From assembly GCA_013817555.1 (NCBI GenBank), contig JACDCN010000001.1, positions 1-38,900 of the forward strand: 38,900 nucleotides of DNA, given 5' to 3'. The notes beneath the pieces were generated by a model that was not told the DNA's origin, ran no database searches, and saw only the letters and a program-made list of their open reading frames with translations. Below are positions 28,453-37,215 of the stretch, one piece after another; within the stretch, counting starts at the first letter, position 1, and each line of letters begins with the position of its first letter. Source of the stretch: Actinomycetota bacterium (GTDB lineage Bacteria > Actinomycetota > Thermoleophilia > Gaiellales > Gaiellaceae). The position numbers and the translations under genes were made by a program.

Positions 28453-29064
28453 TCAAGCTAGCCCCCAGCGCTCTTTTAACGGCGCAAGCATGAAGGCGTA
28501 CTTGTCCCAGGAGTTACGGGCGAGATGGGTGGACCCAAACTCAGAGCCGATGCCCGCAAGACCGAGAGGCACTTCCTGGAGGAACCACCACTCAGCCGCC
28601 CGCTGGAGGTTCACCTGCACGACCAGAGCGGGCGGTGAGGCATAAGGCTCCACGAGATCAAGCTCCATGTCGATCTCGAACGCCGCCGCCTCGATGACTC
28701 GCCTGAGCGACTGCCACCTCTGGCTCGCGTTCACCTTCAGGATCCGGGCCAGTTCCTCCACGGTCGCATAGGCCGCTCGACCGGCGACGTTCTGCACTGG
28801 AAGAGTCGGCTGCTCCTCGTCGCCGCTCAGGTCCCGGAAGACGAGTCGATACCAGAGCTCGAGCGTGTCGGAAGCGTTCTCCGTCGTGAGCGAACGCGAA
28901 GCCGGAAACTCGGGATCGGCATCGACGGGAGAGATCGTGATCGTGTCGATGACGTTCCACGGTCCAGCTTCGAGCGCTGCCTCCTCGACGTCGATCTCCG
29001 TCCAGGGGTTGCCGTCGTAACGCGGGGCTGGGGTATATCCGAGGAAGGTGATGACCTGGCTCAC
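28453..29064 (-). CDS. Head-tail connector (adaptor)
   Basis: This 203-residue protein with a GTG start coupled to the repeat protein begins MSQVITFLGYTPAPRYDGNP. The second half, YATVEELARILKVNASQRW...RVIEAAAFEIDMELDL, with VNLQRAAEWWFLQEVPLGL, fits the helical gp6-like connector, the first ring below the portal. The N-terminal 90 residues are an added beta domain (NVIDTITISPVDADPEF). Confidence 0.75.
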   Translation of the reverse strand: MSQVITFLGYTPAPRYDGNPWTEIDVEEAALEAGPWNVIDTITISPVDADPEFPASRSLTTENASDTLELWYRLVFRDLSGDEEQPTLPVQNVAGRAAYATVEELARILKVNASQRWQSLRRVIEAAAFEIDMELDLVEPYASPPALVVQVNLQRAAEWWFLQEVPLGLAGIGSEFGSTHLARNSWDKYAFMLAPLKERWGLA

Positions 29065-31178
29065 GAGAGCACCGGATCCTCTGCGTTCTGTATGCGTCCG
29101 ATCGTTATCACCTCGTCAGAGAGATTCCCGCCGGCTTGCTGCTCGGCGTGCTCGATGTAGCCGACCGTGATCGGTCGGTTCGCGATGTGGCCCAGGTTGC
29201 CGTAGGCCAGGAAAGGTGCAGGCATCGGCCCGAGGGTGACCGCATCGCGCGAAGGCGTAGGTGCAGATGCCGTCGCGGTAGCAGCCCCAGGAAAGACCCT
29301 GATCGAGACAAGGGGGATTCCAGCACTCGCGGTAGCCGACGCTGGCTGAGCGAAGACGGTGGCACTGCCAGGAGTGGTAGCGGTGACCCCAGGAGTCGGA
29401 GCGTTCGTGCTCGCATTGGCAGAACCGGGGAAGACCCTGATTTCCGGTATGGGCGAGAGGCCGGAGCCTGTCCCTGCGGCTGCACTAGGTAGAACCCGAA
29501 CCTCGAGAGCGGGGGCCGGTGCGCTTGCGTCTGCGCTTGCGGCAGGGGAAGCGACAGTGTCGTCCACCCGTCGAGCCGGTACAGGAGCAGACGACGTTCC
29601 GCTGGACGCGCCTGGGAAAAGGGTGAGCTTCGGAAGTGGCGCAGGGCCGGAAGCAGTCGCCGAAGCCGCAGGCGAGATGACCGTGCGATCTGCAGTTGTC
29701 GAGAGCGCAGGAACCGGAGCGCTTGCGTTCGCGAGCGCCGATGCTGGAGCAACCCTGACCCCTGGAACAGGAACAGGTCCCGAGCCTGTCGCACTCGCAG
29801 CACCGGGGGCCACGGTGACCCTTGGGAGCGGAGCCGGCGCAGAGGCGGTCGCCGATGCTGCTGGAGCAGCAACCGTTCCACCAACCGACGACGAGATACT
29901 AGGAATAGGAGCGCTCGCATTGGCGATTCCGGCTGCCGGAGAGACCCTGACCTCTGGAACTGACGTAGGCCCGGAAGCGGTGCCTGTGCTCGATGCGGGA
30001 AGGACACGAACCTGGGGAACCGGGCTGGGTGCTGAAGCCGTAGCAGACCCCGCAGGAACGGCAACCGTGTCATCCGTACGGAGACTCGGGACAGGGCCGC
30101 TCGCAGTCGCAGAAGCGCTCCCAGGGGCCACGGTGACCTTCGGGAGCGGTATCGGTGTAGAGCCTGTCGCACTCCCAGCTGTGGGAAGAACCGTGATCTT
30201 CGGAAGCGGGAGTGGAGCGCTTCCCGTGGCGCTTGCCGCTGGAGCGACAACGGTGTCGCTGACACGAACGACAGGAATCGGCGCAGAGGACGTGGCTGAA
30301 GATGCGGCAGGAGCAACTGTGACCTTCGGAAGAGGGATAGCCCCAGAGCCAGTCGCGCTTGCAGCGGCTGGAGAGACCCGAACCCCTGGAACGGGAATCG
30401 GCCCTGAGCCTGTCGCACTTGCAGCCCCAGCAGGGGCCACCGTGACCTTGGGAAGTGGGATCGGCGCAGAAGCCGTCCCAGAGGCCACAGGCGTGACGAC
30501 GGTGGCATTCGTCGCGATGACGAGCGTGGGTATTGGTGCACTTGCCGTTGCGCTGGCAGCAGCAGGGAGAACCGTGACCTTTGGAACCGGGACGGCAGCC
30601 GAAGCTGTGGCGCTTGCAGAGAGCGGAGCAACAAGAATGTCCGCAGCCGAGACACCGTTGGACGCGGTAGCCGCAGCCGCTGCAGGAGCCACTCTGACCG
30701 CAGGAACAGGTGACGGGCCTGAGCCCGTCGCAGATGCTGCAGCAGGAAGAACCCGTACTCCAGGAACTGCAAGCGGAGCCGAGGCGGTTGCACTGGCGGC
30801 GACAGCAATGATCGTGTCATTGGTGCGAAGGGTCGGAGTCGGTCCCGATGCTGTCGTGCTGGCCGCAGCAGGGGCAACAGTGACTTTCGGAAGCGGGAGA
30901 GGAGCGGAACCATTAGCGCTCGAAGCCGCTGGAAGAATCGTGACCTTCGGAACAGGAAGCGACGCAGAACCAGTCCCACTTGAAGCCGCAGGAGCAATGG
31001 TGACCCTCGGAACCGGAACCGCTGCGCTTCCAGTGGCGCTCGCGGCGTTCGGAACAACGATGGTGACGTTGACCGGGCCTGCAGTAGTCGGTACCAGGCC
31101 GCCGAGGAAGCGCGGTCGAGGATCAACACGAATCGGCCTCTCACGAAGCCGTCCCGCGTAAAGAAGACGAGAGGCCAC
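29061..31178 (-). CDS. Long Ala/Pro/Ser/Thr repeat protein, likely virion-associated fibre
   Basis: This 705-residue protein has a short basic N-terminus (MASRLLYAGRLRERPIRVDP). It then carries about 29 units of 18-26 residues of the form VTVAPAASATASAPIPxP, and a unique 59-residue C-terminus ending GRIQNAEDPVLS. Units are arranged in higher-order groups of 2-4, closed by an Asp-Thr-containing spacer (for example RTDDT, RVSDT, RVDDT). No signal peptide is visible. The position between capsid and connector genes suggests an extended head or neck fibre. The start and the coupling with the connector support this frame over the two other open frames here. Confidence 0.75.
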   Translation of the reverse strand: MASRLLYAGRLRERPIRVDPRPRFLGGLVPTTAGPVNVTIVVPNAASATGSAAVPVPRVTIAPAASSGTGSASLPVPKVTILPAASSANGSAPLPLPKVTVAPAAASTTASGPTPTLRTNDTIIAVAASATASAPLAVPGVRVLPAAASATGSGPSPVPAVRVAPAAAAATASNGVSAADILVAPLSASATASAAVPVPKVTVLPAAASATASAPIPTLVIATNATVVTPVASGTASAPIPLPKVTVAPAGAASATGSGPIPVPGVRVSPAAASATGSGAIPLPKVTVAPAASSATSSAPIPVVRVSDTVVAPAASATGSAPLPLPKITVLPTAGSATGSTPIPLPKVTVAPGSASATASGPVPSLRTDDTVAVPAGSATASAPSPVPQVRVLPASSTGTASGPTSVPEVRVSPAAGIANASAPIPSISSSVGGTVAAPAASATASAPAPLPRVTVAPGAASATGSGPVPVPGVRVAPASALANASAPVPALSTTADRTVISPAASATASGPAPLPKLTLFPGASSGTSSAPVPARRVDDTVASPAASADASAPAPALEVRVLPSAAAGTGSGLSPIPEIRVFPGSANASTNAPTPGVTATTPGSATVFAQPASATASAGIPLVSIRVFPGAATATASAPTPSRDAVTLGPMPAPFLAYGNLGHIANRPITVGYIEHAEQQAGGNLSDEVITIGRIQNAEDPVLS
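29241..31067. repeat. About 29 tandem ~60-bp coding repeats with higher-order pattern
   Basis: The DNA encodes repeated protein units with shared motifs (ASATASAP, PxVTVxP, VRVxP). Diverged copies alternate in a regular order of 'VTV' and 'VRV' types, with a spacer every 2-4 units. This gives open frames on all strands. The copies are not identical, so the array is old or maintained by gene conversion. Confidence 0.8.
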
Positions 31179-31180
31179 AC

Positions 31181-31933
31181 TTACAACCTCCCGCTATCCC
31201 AACCCACGGGCACACGGGGTGCTTTCAAGATGTCGGGGATGACAGCAGAGGCAACCTCCGGAGGTTTCAACGCGACCACGAGATGCGCCTTGTACGAAAC
31301 AACTGCCTTCGTGTAAGTCGTGGCCGTAAATGCACCCGCAGTCGCCTTCTCTCCCGTGATAAGCCCGAGCCAGCCGCCGTTACCCGAGGCGAAGGCGTCG
31401 TCGTAGCGTTCGGTGACACTCGTCAGGTCGGCGTTCGTATGTGCCGACATCTCGGCGGTGCCGCCTGCAAGATCCGGCTTCGCGTGGGCGATGAAGACCG
31501 CGATCAGGCACTCACCTACCGAGGTCGTGCCTCCCGTGGCCGAGCCCGTCCCGTCGTCCACAGTCTCCGAGGATGCAATCGTCGTGTCCCAGGGATTGCC
31601 GGTCGCAATGCAGCCCGAGAAGGCAACGCGGTAGGCCCCGATGTGGTTGCCGGGATCGTTCGTGATCGGATCAGCTAGACCGGTCGCCCAGCGCCGCCAA
31701 TACACGGTCAGCCGGGTACGGAGCAAAGCATCGGTCGCATGAGGAGCGGAAACGGGAGAGCCTGTTACCTCGACGAATCCGCCCGTCGTCGTCAGCGATA
31801 CCGCCTCGTCCATCGACTCGCAGACGAGGAACTCGATGTCGTCGGTAGCTAGACCGGCTGGGGCGGCATTGACGGTGAGCGTTCCGATGGATTCCAGCAG
31901 CGTTCCAGCCGCACGAAAAGCTGGTACGGCCAC
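31181..31933 (-). CDS. Virion-associated protein, unknown
   Basis: This 250-residue protein with a GTG start begins MAVPAFRAAGTLLESIGTLT. It is a Thr/Ala/Gly-rich beta sequence with VEVTGSPVSAPHATDALLRT, LTVYWRRWATGLADP and YKAHLVVALKPPE. This matches a type of small virion protein seen downstream of capsid genes. No secretion signal. Decoration or receptor-binding roles are possible. Confidence 0.7.
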   Translation of the reverse strand: MAVPAFRAAGTLLESIGTLTVNAAPAGLATDDIEFLVCESMDEAVSLTTTGGFVEVTGSPVSAPHATDALLRTRLTVYWRRWATGLADPITNDPGNHIGAYRVAFSGCIATGNPWDTTIASSETVDDGTGSATGGTTSVGECLIAVFIAHAKPDLAGGTAEMSAHTNADLTSVTERYDDAFASGNGGWLGLITGEKATAGAFTATTYTKAVVSYKAHLVVALKPPEVASAVIPDILKAPRVPVGWDSGRL

Positions 31934-31936
31934 CTC

Positions 31937-32371
31937 CTATTCGTCCCAAGTGACTTTGACCACACACACCTGACCAGTACCGATGGGAACGAGCCCGATT
32001 CCCGCCGTCGCGCCGAGTGCCGTCTCGAGCCCCGTGTCGCCGAAGGTGGCGATGTCGCCCGAGCCGATCGCGGCTCCGAGCTGCATGATCTCGCCCGTAC
32101 GATCAACGATAGTTGCGTCAGCCGTCCACAAACCAAAGACGGTGCCGATCGCCGTCGGAGCGTCAGGGCGGTGTTTTACCTCTGCCTGTCCCGTACCTGC
32201 CGTGCCGCCCGTGAAGCGCACTACCTCGTACTGGCAGACAACTGCCGTCGTATTGACGAGCTTGATCTCACGCACTTGTACCGAGACGGTCGCCGTCGAG
32301 AGGATGCCGAAGATCGGGCGCAAAGCAACTCCCGCGCCTGCCGCGACCATGCCCGATGAGTACCTAGCCAT
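31937..32371 (-). CDS. Small virion-like protein MARYSSG
   Basis: This 144-residue protein starts MARYSSGMVAAGAGVALRPI with an AGGAG site 8 bases before. Its body is beta-rich (VQVREIKLVNTTAVVCQYEV, and GLVPIGTGQVCVVKVTW). The N-terminal 14 residues recur at the module border near 12094. Its likely role is in the head or neck; no firm family. Confidence 0.7.
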   Translation of the reverse strand: MARYSSGMVAAGAGVALRPIFGILSTATVSVQVREIKLVNTTAVVCQYEVVRFTGGTAGTGQAEVKHRPDAPTAIGTVFGLWTADATIVDRTGEIMQLGAAIGSGDIATFGDTGLETALGATAGIGLVPIGTGQVCVVKVTWDE

Positions 32372-32382
32372 ATCTCACACTC

Positions 32383-32505
32383 CTATCGAATGGTCACGTT
32401 GCCGAAGGGCGGGGTCTGGCCAGTGGATTCAGTGAGCAGCGAGCCGGAGGAATCTTCGAGCGTGAGCTTGCTGGTGCCGTCTTCTTCTCTGACGATGAAG
32501 GACAT
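32383..32505 (-). CDS. Tiny late protein
   Basis: This 40-residue protein begins MSFIVREEDGTSKLTLEDSS and ends GQTPPFGNVTIR. Its ATG immediately follows the TAA of the preceding gene (TAAATG), and it is followed by the ribosome site of the next. Natural composition and tight packing support a real gene. It may be a small structural peptide. Confidence 0.6.
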   Translation of the reverse strand: MSFIVREEDGTSKLTLEDSSGSLLTESTGQTPPFGNVTIR

Positions 32506-33021
32506 TTACACTCTCACCACTCTGATAAAGCCAGGACGTCGGTTTCCTGCACCACCTGCACCGGCGTAAACGCTCATCGCGTTAGCGGCGCTCCGAGTAG
32601 CCCTGATCGAATACGTGCGAGAGCCAGAGGCCGGAATCATGTCATCGCTTACGGCATGGATAAACCCTGAAATCCCGAAGCTGGAGGCAACGATGTATAC
32701 CTCGGCGAGATTGCCTATAGAAGCTCCGTCCTCGTAGAGGTGCACTGACATCGTGTCTCCTGCGTTATTCCCGGCAAAGGTACAAGCCATGAACTCCACG
32801 CGAATAGGAGTCACTCCATCAGCCGTGAATGCAGGAGCAGTAACGATCGTCGTTGCGGTCGTTACTGAAACCTCGGCCGTGAACTCGGCGTAAGCCAGTT
32901 CGAATCCAGGCAAGATCGAGGACGAGAGCTTCTTCGTTGCGCCGGAAGAAGCGATGACAAGCTGATCCGTCGCCGCAAGCGTGGCGGCTGCCGTCAATGC
33001 GCTGATCTTTGAGTCGGCCAC
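32506..33021 (-). CDS. Virion protein with tail-fibre-type N-terminus
   Basis: This 171-residue protein with a GTG start (TAGTG overlap) begins MADSKISALTAAATLAATDQ, the well-known 'KISxLxxxxxLxxxDxL' opening that attaches fibres and decoration proteins to phage particles. The C-terminal half is a beta sandwich (VEFMACTFAGNNAGDTMSVH, and SYSIRATRSAANAMSVYAG). It is likely surface exposed. Confidence 0.75.
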   Translation of the reverse strand: MADSKISALTAAATLAATDQLVIASSGATKKLSSSILPGFELAYAEFTAEVSVTTATTIVTAPAFTADGVTPIRVEFMACTFAGNNAGDTMSVHLYEDGASIGNLAEVYIVASSFGISGFIHAVSDDMIPASGSRTYSIRATRSAANAMSVYAGAGGAGNRRPGFIRVVRV

Positions 33022-33377
33022 TACTGCACCGCGTGAATCCGCTCACGCCCGCGTTCGTTGATCTTGACTGTCCGATTTCCCTGCACGTCCTCGCCCGTGG
33101 TAATCGAAGCTCCGAGCATCTGCTTGTGAAGCCAAAGGGGGATCGTCACGGTGTCGTCTTCTGAGGCTTTCCCTGCATCGACGAGCATCTTGGTGAGCGA
33201 GAGGCAGAGTGAGGACACCTCGGCGGCGAAGTCGGCCAACTGCTGTTTCGCCCGTCGTTCGTCCTGCAATGCGACGTGGGTGATGCGATACAGCTCCTCA
33301 ACCGGAGGCACCTCCAGGGGAGCAGGGGAACTCCCCCGGAGGGTTGCCACCGGAGCGTTGATGAGAACGTCTTTCAC
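33021..33377 (-). CDS. Small late protein, unknown
   Basis: This 118-residue protein with a GTG start coupled to the next gene begins MKDVLINAPVATLRGSSPAP. It has a helical middle (DERRAKQQLADFAAEVSSLC, LSLTKMLVDAG) and a basic end (KINERGRERIHAVQ). No motif was recognised. Confidence 0.7.
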   Translation of the reverse strand: MKDVLINAPVATLRGSSPAPLEVPPVEELYRITHVALQDERRAKQQLADFAAEVSSLCLSLTKMLVDAGKASEDDTVTIPLWLHKQMLGASITTGEDVQGNRTVKINERGRERIHAVQ

Positions 33378-33811
33378 GCTGCGACGATCTTGATGACCCC
33401 GTCAGCGTGATATTGGATTGTGAATGTGCCGGACGAAACCGTCTCGTCACCACCAAAATCGATGTACGAGAGAAGTTCGTCCGCCGACGTCGCACCGCCT
33501 CTGTCCTTGTAGACGACCGCAATACGAGCCGTGAAGCTCGCCGTCGTCCACGCGGAATCAGCAGCGTCCAGGGAGAGCGTGTTCGTCCCCCCGGTGTAGA
33601 CACGAGTCGGAGACGCGAGCGCCTGACCATCGGCGGTGTAACCAGTACCGATGACCTCGTTCGTGGCGTCGTTGAAGAAGTCATGCGTGTCCTGGTTGGG
33701 AACGTAGGTCGAGGTGTGCAACGACACCTTGATCGTGTCCACCGTCCAGTCGATGTCCGCGTCGGTGATGTGATCGAGCGCGAGCCCGTAGATGAAGGCT
33801 GTGACTGGCAT
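33374..33811 (-). CDS. Small virion-like protein
   Basis: This 145-residue protein begins MPVTAFIYGLALDHITDADI and then WTVDTIKVSLHTSTYVPNQD. The middle (TGYTADGQALASPTRVYTGG) and the end (YIDFGGDETVSSGTFTIQYH) are characteristic of a widespread small protein found beside phage capsid genes. It is probably a head-associated beta protein. ATG overlaps the upstream stop (TAATG). Confidence 0.75.
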   Translation of the reverse strand: MPVTAFIYGLALDHITDADIDWTVDTIKVSLHTSTYVPNQDTHDFFNDATNEVIGTGYTADGQALASPTRVYTGGTNTLSLDAADSAWTTASFTARIAVVYKDRGGATSADELLSYIDFGGDETVSSGTFTIQYHADGVIKIVAA

Positions 33812-34062
33812 TAGCTATCGCCTCCTGGTGCTTTGGCCTCGGACTTGGCCTGAGCCGTTGCCGCTTCGATCAAGACGTCGAGCTCTCCTGGTGAGATCCC
33901 GTCGAGAATCGAATCGGCTCGAGCCTTGGCAGAACGCTCGTCACGCACCTTCGCGATCCGGTCTTGCGACTCACCGATCTTGGAGCGCTCGGCCTGCAAC
34001 TTCTGGTTCTCGGCTTCGAGCTCCTTGTCGGAGAGGTCCCGGTAGTGCTCTAGAGAAGGCAT
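33811..34062 (-). CDS. Small coiled-coil protein after the capsid gene
   Basis: This 83-residue protein starts MPSLEHYRDLSDKELEAENQ. Residues about 10-50 form a charged coiled coil (KLQAERSKIGESQDRIAKVR), followed by a GISPGELDVLIEAATAQAKS segment. Small helical proteins here can be head-maturation or neck factors. Function is unknown. Confidence 0.7.
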   Translation of the reverse strand: MPSLEHYRDLSDKELEAENQKLQAERSKIGESQDRIAKVRDERSAKARADSILDGISPGELDVLIEAATAQAKSEAKAPGGDS

Positions 34063-34080
34063 GACTAGCCCAACCCCTTA

Positions 34081-35334
34081 CTAGCTCGCGGTCGTAATCA
34101 TCGCGAAGGAGCCGTCGTCCACGACGGCAGCCTCGAACGCTCCGATCAGACCGACCTCGACGCCACCGATCGCCGGCTCGACGACCCGGAGCTCGACCGG
34201 AGCACCAGCCGTCTCAGCGACGAGCAGGCCGTCGTTGTCGCCAACCACGACGACACCGGCGTCCATGCCGCGGGACACGACGACGTTGAGCGGGCCAACT
34301 CCCTGTGCGGACACGGACAGGAACTGCGTGAACGCGTCCGAAGTGAGCCCGAGCAGGTAGCCGTAGCGGTCCGGGGCCATGTAGAGCGTGTCAGCCAGCC
34401 GACCTGAGTTGGCGAACACCTCTGCGTAGCCAGCACCGATCGCCGTCATGAACTGCGCGAACGTCGGCGTCGGGCCGATCGGCGCGGCGATGTTGTTCGA
34501 GAACGCCGAGCCCTGAAGCACCTGAGCCGCGTCCTGCTCCGTCTTCAGCGCGTAGTCGGCTGCGACGAGACGGAACCACAGGTCGAGCGCGTTCGGCGTC
34601 GACCAGTTGATCGCCTGCCATGACAGGTCACCGCCACCGAGGTACGTGGAAGCGCTCTTCGTGACCATGTCGATGACCATTCCGGTGTTGCCAGCCTCCG
34701 TCTTCTGAGTCGCCTGAACGGCCACGACGGGAGGCGTGGTGATGACCGGGTAGGTCAAGACGCCCCGCTCGAGCGAAGCACGCATTGCGCTCTCCACAAT
34801 CGGACGGGACGAGTCGATGATCTGGAAGATTTCCGCGATGTGCTGCGGGGGGATCAGGCCGGCGACGTTGGACGACAGCGTGTTGGCCGGGACTCGCTTG
34901 AGGAGCTGCAGCCGCTCCTTCGCACGCTGCAATTCCATCGGGTCACCGAGCTGCATGGCGATCTTGCCGACCTCACGGCCCTGGCCGGAGAGGATGACGT
35001 CGCGGGCATACGCAGCCATCGTGCGGTAGATGACCTGGTCGCCTTCGACATCGATGCCATCCTGCGTCCCGGCAAGCGTCCTACGGATCGCCTTCGACGC
35101 TTCGATCGCTAGCCGATTCTTCTCGACAGAATCGGAGAGGTTCTTGATCTCCACGTCGAGGTCAGTGGCTCGCTCGCGGTACATCGTGACCTGGGTGTTT
35201 TCCGCTTCGGAAAGCACCTTGTCATCACGAGTCTCAACAGCGGCGAGCAGGTTTTCATGCAACTGCTGGTTGACGTCTCGCTCGTCGAGGAGACGTGAGA
35301 GCCGCAGTTCGCTCTGTGTAGTTGGTGCGCTCAT
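34081..35334 (-). CDS. Major capsid protein (HK97 fold)
   Basis: This 417-residue protein has an N-terminal helical delta-type region of about 100 residues (RLLDERDVNQQLHENLLAAV, then LDVEIKNLSDSVEKNRLAIE) that the upstream protease would remove. The HK97 core follows (LKRVPANTLSSNVAGLIPPQ, SAFSNNIAAPIGPTPTFAQF). It builds the icosahedral shell. ATG with GGAGG site follows directly after the protease. Confidence 0.92.
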   Translation of the reverse strand: MSAPTTQSELRLSRLLDERDVNQQLHENLLAAVETRDDKVLSEAENTQVTMYRERATDLDVEIKNLSDSVEKNRLAIEASKAIRRTLAGTQDGIDVEGDQVIYRTMAAYARDVILSGQGREVGKIAMQLGDPMELQRAKERLQLLKRVPANTLSSNVAGLIPPQHIAEIFQIIDSSRPIVESAMRASLERGVLTYPVITTPPVVAVQATQKTEAGNTGMVIDMVTKSASTYLGGGDLSWQAINWSTPNALDLWFRLVAADYALKTEQDAAQVLQGSAFSNNIAAPIGPTPTFAQFMTAIGAGYAEVFANSGRLADTLYMAPDRYGYLLGLTSDAFTQFLSVSAQGVGPLNVVVSRGMDAGVVVVGDNDGLLVAETAGAPVELRVVEPAIGGVEVGLIGAFEAAVVDDGSFAMITTAS

Positions 35335-35338
35335 GCGC

Positions 35339-36079
35339 TTATTCCTCCGAAGTTGGCGTTTCCGTCGGGTGGCGGGTGCCGTCTTCGGGGGTGCCGGTCT
35401 CAGCCGGGGTGTCCGTTTCTGCGGGGTGCGCTTGGTATCGCTGCGGTAGACGAATGCCGAGACGTCGGCAGCGTTCGATCATCTCGGGATCAGGCTCGAC
35501 GGGAAGAAGTTCCTCGTCGAGCATGGCTGACTCGCGGATTGCGAGAACTTGTGCGCCGGAGTAGGCGGGCTCGCGGCAAAGCGCGATGCCTACCAAGTGC
35601 GCCTTCACGCGCCGGACGATGCCGTCGCGGTTGCGTACGGACTTCTTCTCGACGGCCTCGAGCGAGATGCCGCCGAATACGCCCTCGCGCACGAGCATGA
35701 GTGCCTTGTCGCCGTCGGGCGTCTCGTGCAGCTTGAAGGATCCGTACAACCCGTCCTCACGCTCAAGCAGCGCCTTGCCGTGTCCGACGATGCCGGCGAT
35801 ACCCGCCTGGTGCTCGACGTTGACGAGCACGCGATTCGCGGCGCTCGACTGACCCTCGAACGCACCAGGCGACCACTCCTCGGTATACGGCATGCCTTTA
35901 GCAACGCCGCCAAGACCGTCGTTGTGGGTGATGCGTTCGCCGTACGGAACGACCCGCACGTCAATGGTGCGGCCGTCACCTTCCGACATCTCAGCGGCGT
36001 ATGCCCTACGAATAAGGCCGCTTTCGCGGCCCTGGTCTTCACTCTCGACGTTGTCGAGTTCTGTCTCCAGCGTGCTCAT
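35339..36079 (-). CDS. Prohead protease (HK97-type)
   Basis: This 246-residue enzyme cleaves capsid precursors during maturation. MSTLETELDNVESEDQGRES opens, IRRAYAAEMSEGDGRTIDVR continues, then VLVNVEHQAGIAGIVG with the catalytic His. GVFGGISLEAVEKKSVRNR carries the catalytic Ser near residue 138. A Thr/Pro/Glu-rich tail ends the protein. Its ATG overlaps the portal stop by 4 bases. A GAAA-loop hairpin (36016-36031) lies in its 5' coding part. Confidence 0.9.
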   Translation of the reverse strand: MSTLETELDNVESEDQGRESGLIRRAYAAEMSEGDGRTIDVRVVPYGERITHNDGLGGVAKGMPYTEEWSPGAFEGQSSAANRVLVNVEHQAGIAGIVGHGKALLEREDGLYGSFKLHETPDGDKALMLVREGVFGGISLEAVEKKSVRNRDGIVRRVKAHLVGIALCREPAYSGAQVLAIRESAMLDEELLPVEPDPEMIERCRRLGIRLPQRYQAHPAETDTPAETGTPEDGTRHPTETPTSEE

Positions 36080-37215
36080 CCGGTACCTCCGATTACTGTC
36101 AACGGCCGCGCCGGTTGTTGCGCGGGTGACGCCTTCGCGACCTGGGAAAGTTGAGGGTCGTTGTCGTCCGATAGATCGCTGAGCTCGGCGAACGTGTCAG
36201 CGGCGTCGAATGCGACCCATTGACCGCGCGGAAGCATCTGCGCGCTGAACGCGTTGGCGATGCGAGTCGCCGTCGTCCGAAGCTCGAAGCGCCACCACAT
36301 CTCGCCGAGCGCGGCAGGGTTCTGATACGTGAGCCCGCCCTGCAGCGCCATATTCAAGAGCACCGAGGGAACGCCGAAAGCGGTCGCCAACGCCCGCGCA
36401 TTGAACTCCTGCGTGTCAAGGAGCGAGAGATCGGCCGGGTTGAACGACAGGGGTACGAAGTCGAGCTCCGGTGGAAGAACCGGCGGGAGCCCACCGCGGC
36501 TCGTGGTGGCTGCGCCCCACTGTGCCTGTAGCGCTTCAGCCTGCTCCTTCGACAGCTTGCGCTCCGACTTGAGAACCGCCTGCGGGATGCCGCCCGTGTT
36601 CACGGTCATCGACTGGTTCCCGGCTGCGAGCAACCCCCAAGCCGTCTGCGCGTACGCACGAAGCGCGGAGCTTCCGTGCGCCGCATTCGACGGGTTGCGG
36701 TCGATCTGCACGACGCGGCGGGGGTCTAGGATCTCTTCGCCGAGCTTCCACTCGCGCGCACCGTCCACCATGCGAATCTCCACGCCGCTCGAGTCGAGAA
36801 CGGTCCACGTTCGCGCGAAGCCGTCAGCGTAGAAGTCGGTGATGTATTGGCAAGAGAAGCCCCAGCCGTAGAGCTGCGCGACGATCGCGTGTAGGGCGTC
36901 ACCGATGCCGTTCGGATACCAGTTCGGATCCGGGCTCGACACCCACGCCGGTTCGGGTGCTCCGTGGAACTCGAGCGGCATCGAGGCGATCTGCTGCGCG
37001 TTCAACTGAATGCAGCGGTTGGCGACCCACACGCGGTCTGTGAGCGCTGCGTTGCCGGGGAACCATGCTCCGGTCGTCATCCCCTGCTCGGCGAAGAAGT
37101 TGGGGATGACCGAGTTGAACAGATCCATACGCGTGCCCTCGAGCGGTTCGGGCTCCACGCGCTTTAGAAGTTCCTCTCGAGCCGACACCAGATCCTCGAG
37201 GTAGGTGCGGTTCAA
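36076..37215 (-). CDS. Portal protein (HK97-type)
   Basis: This 379-residue protein starts at TTG overlapping the terminase stop (TTGA), with GGAGAGG 10 bases upstream. The alternative start is ATG at 37128 (350 residues, MDLFNSV). The HK97 portal pattern is clear: TDRVWVANRCIQLNAQQIAS, ARTWTVLDSSG, SALRAYAQTAWGLLAAGNQS, and FNPADLSLLDTQEFNARALA. Twelve subunits form the ring through which DNA enters and leaves. The longer upstream frame into the terminase is a shadow. Confidence 0.9.
   Translation of the reverse strand: MNRTYLEDLVSAREELLKRVEPEPLEGTRMDLFNSVIPNFFAEQGMTTGAWFPGNAALTDRVWVANRCIQLNAQQIASMPLEFHGAPEPAWVSSPDPNWYPNGIGDALHAIVAQLYGWGFSCQYITDFYADGFARTWTVLDSSGVEIRMVDGAREWKLGEEILDPRRVVQIDRNPSNAAHGSSALRAYAQTAWGLLAAGNQSMTVNTGGIPQAVLKSERKLSKEQAEALQAQWGAATTSRGGLPPVLPPELDFVPLSFNPADLSLLDTQEFNARALATAFGVPSVLLNMALQGGLTYQNPAALGEMWWRFELRTTATRIANAFSAQMLPRGQWVAFDAADTFAELSDLSDDNDPQLSQVAKASPAQQPARPLTVIGGTG

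Noticed and set aside
29359..31161. A 600-codon open frame on the plus strand, and a further long minus-strand frame, across the repeat gene
   Set aside because: They are by-products of the low-complexity 60-bp repeats. The chosen minus frame alone has coupling to the neighbour, a natural unique C-terminus and plausible composition.
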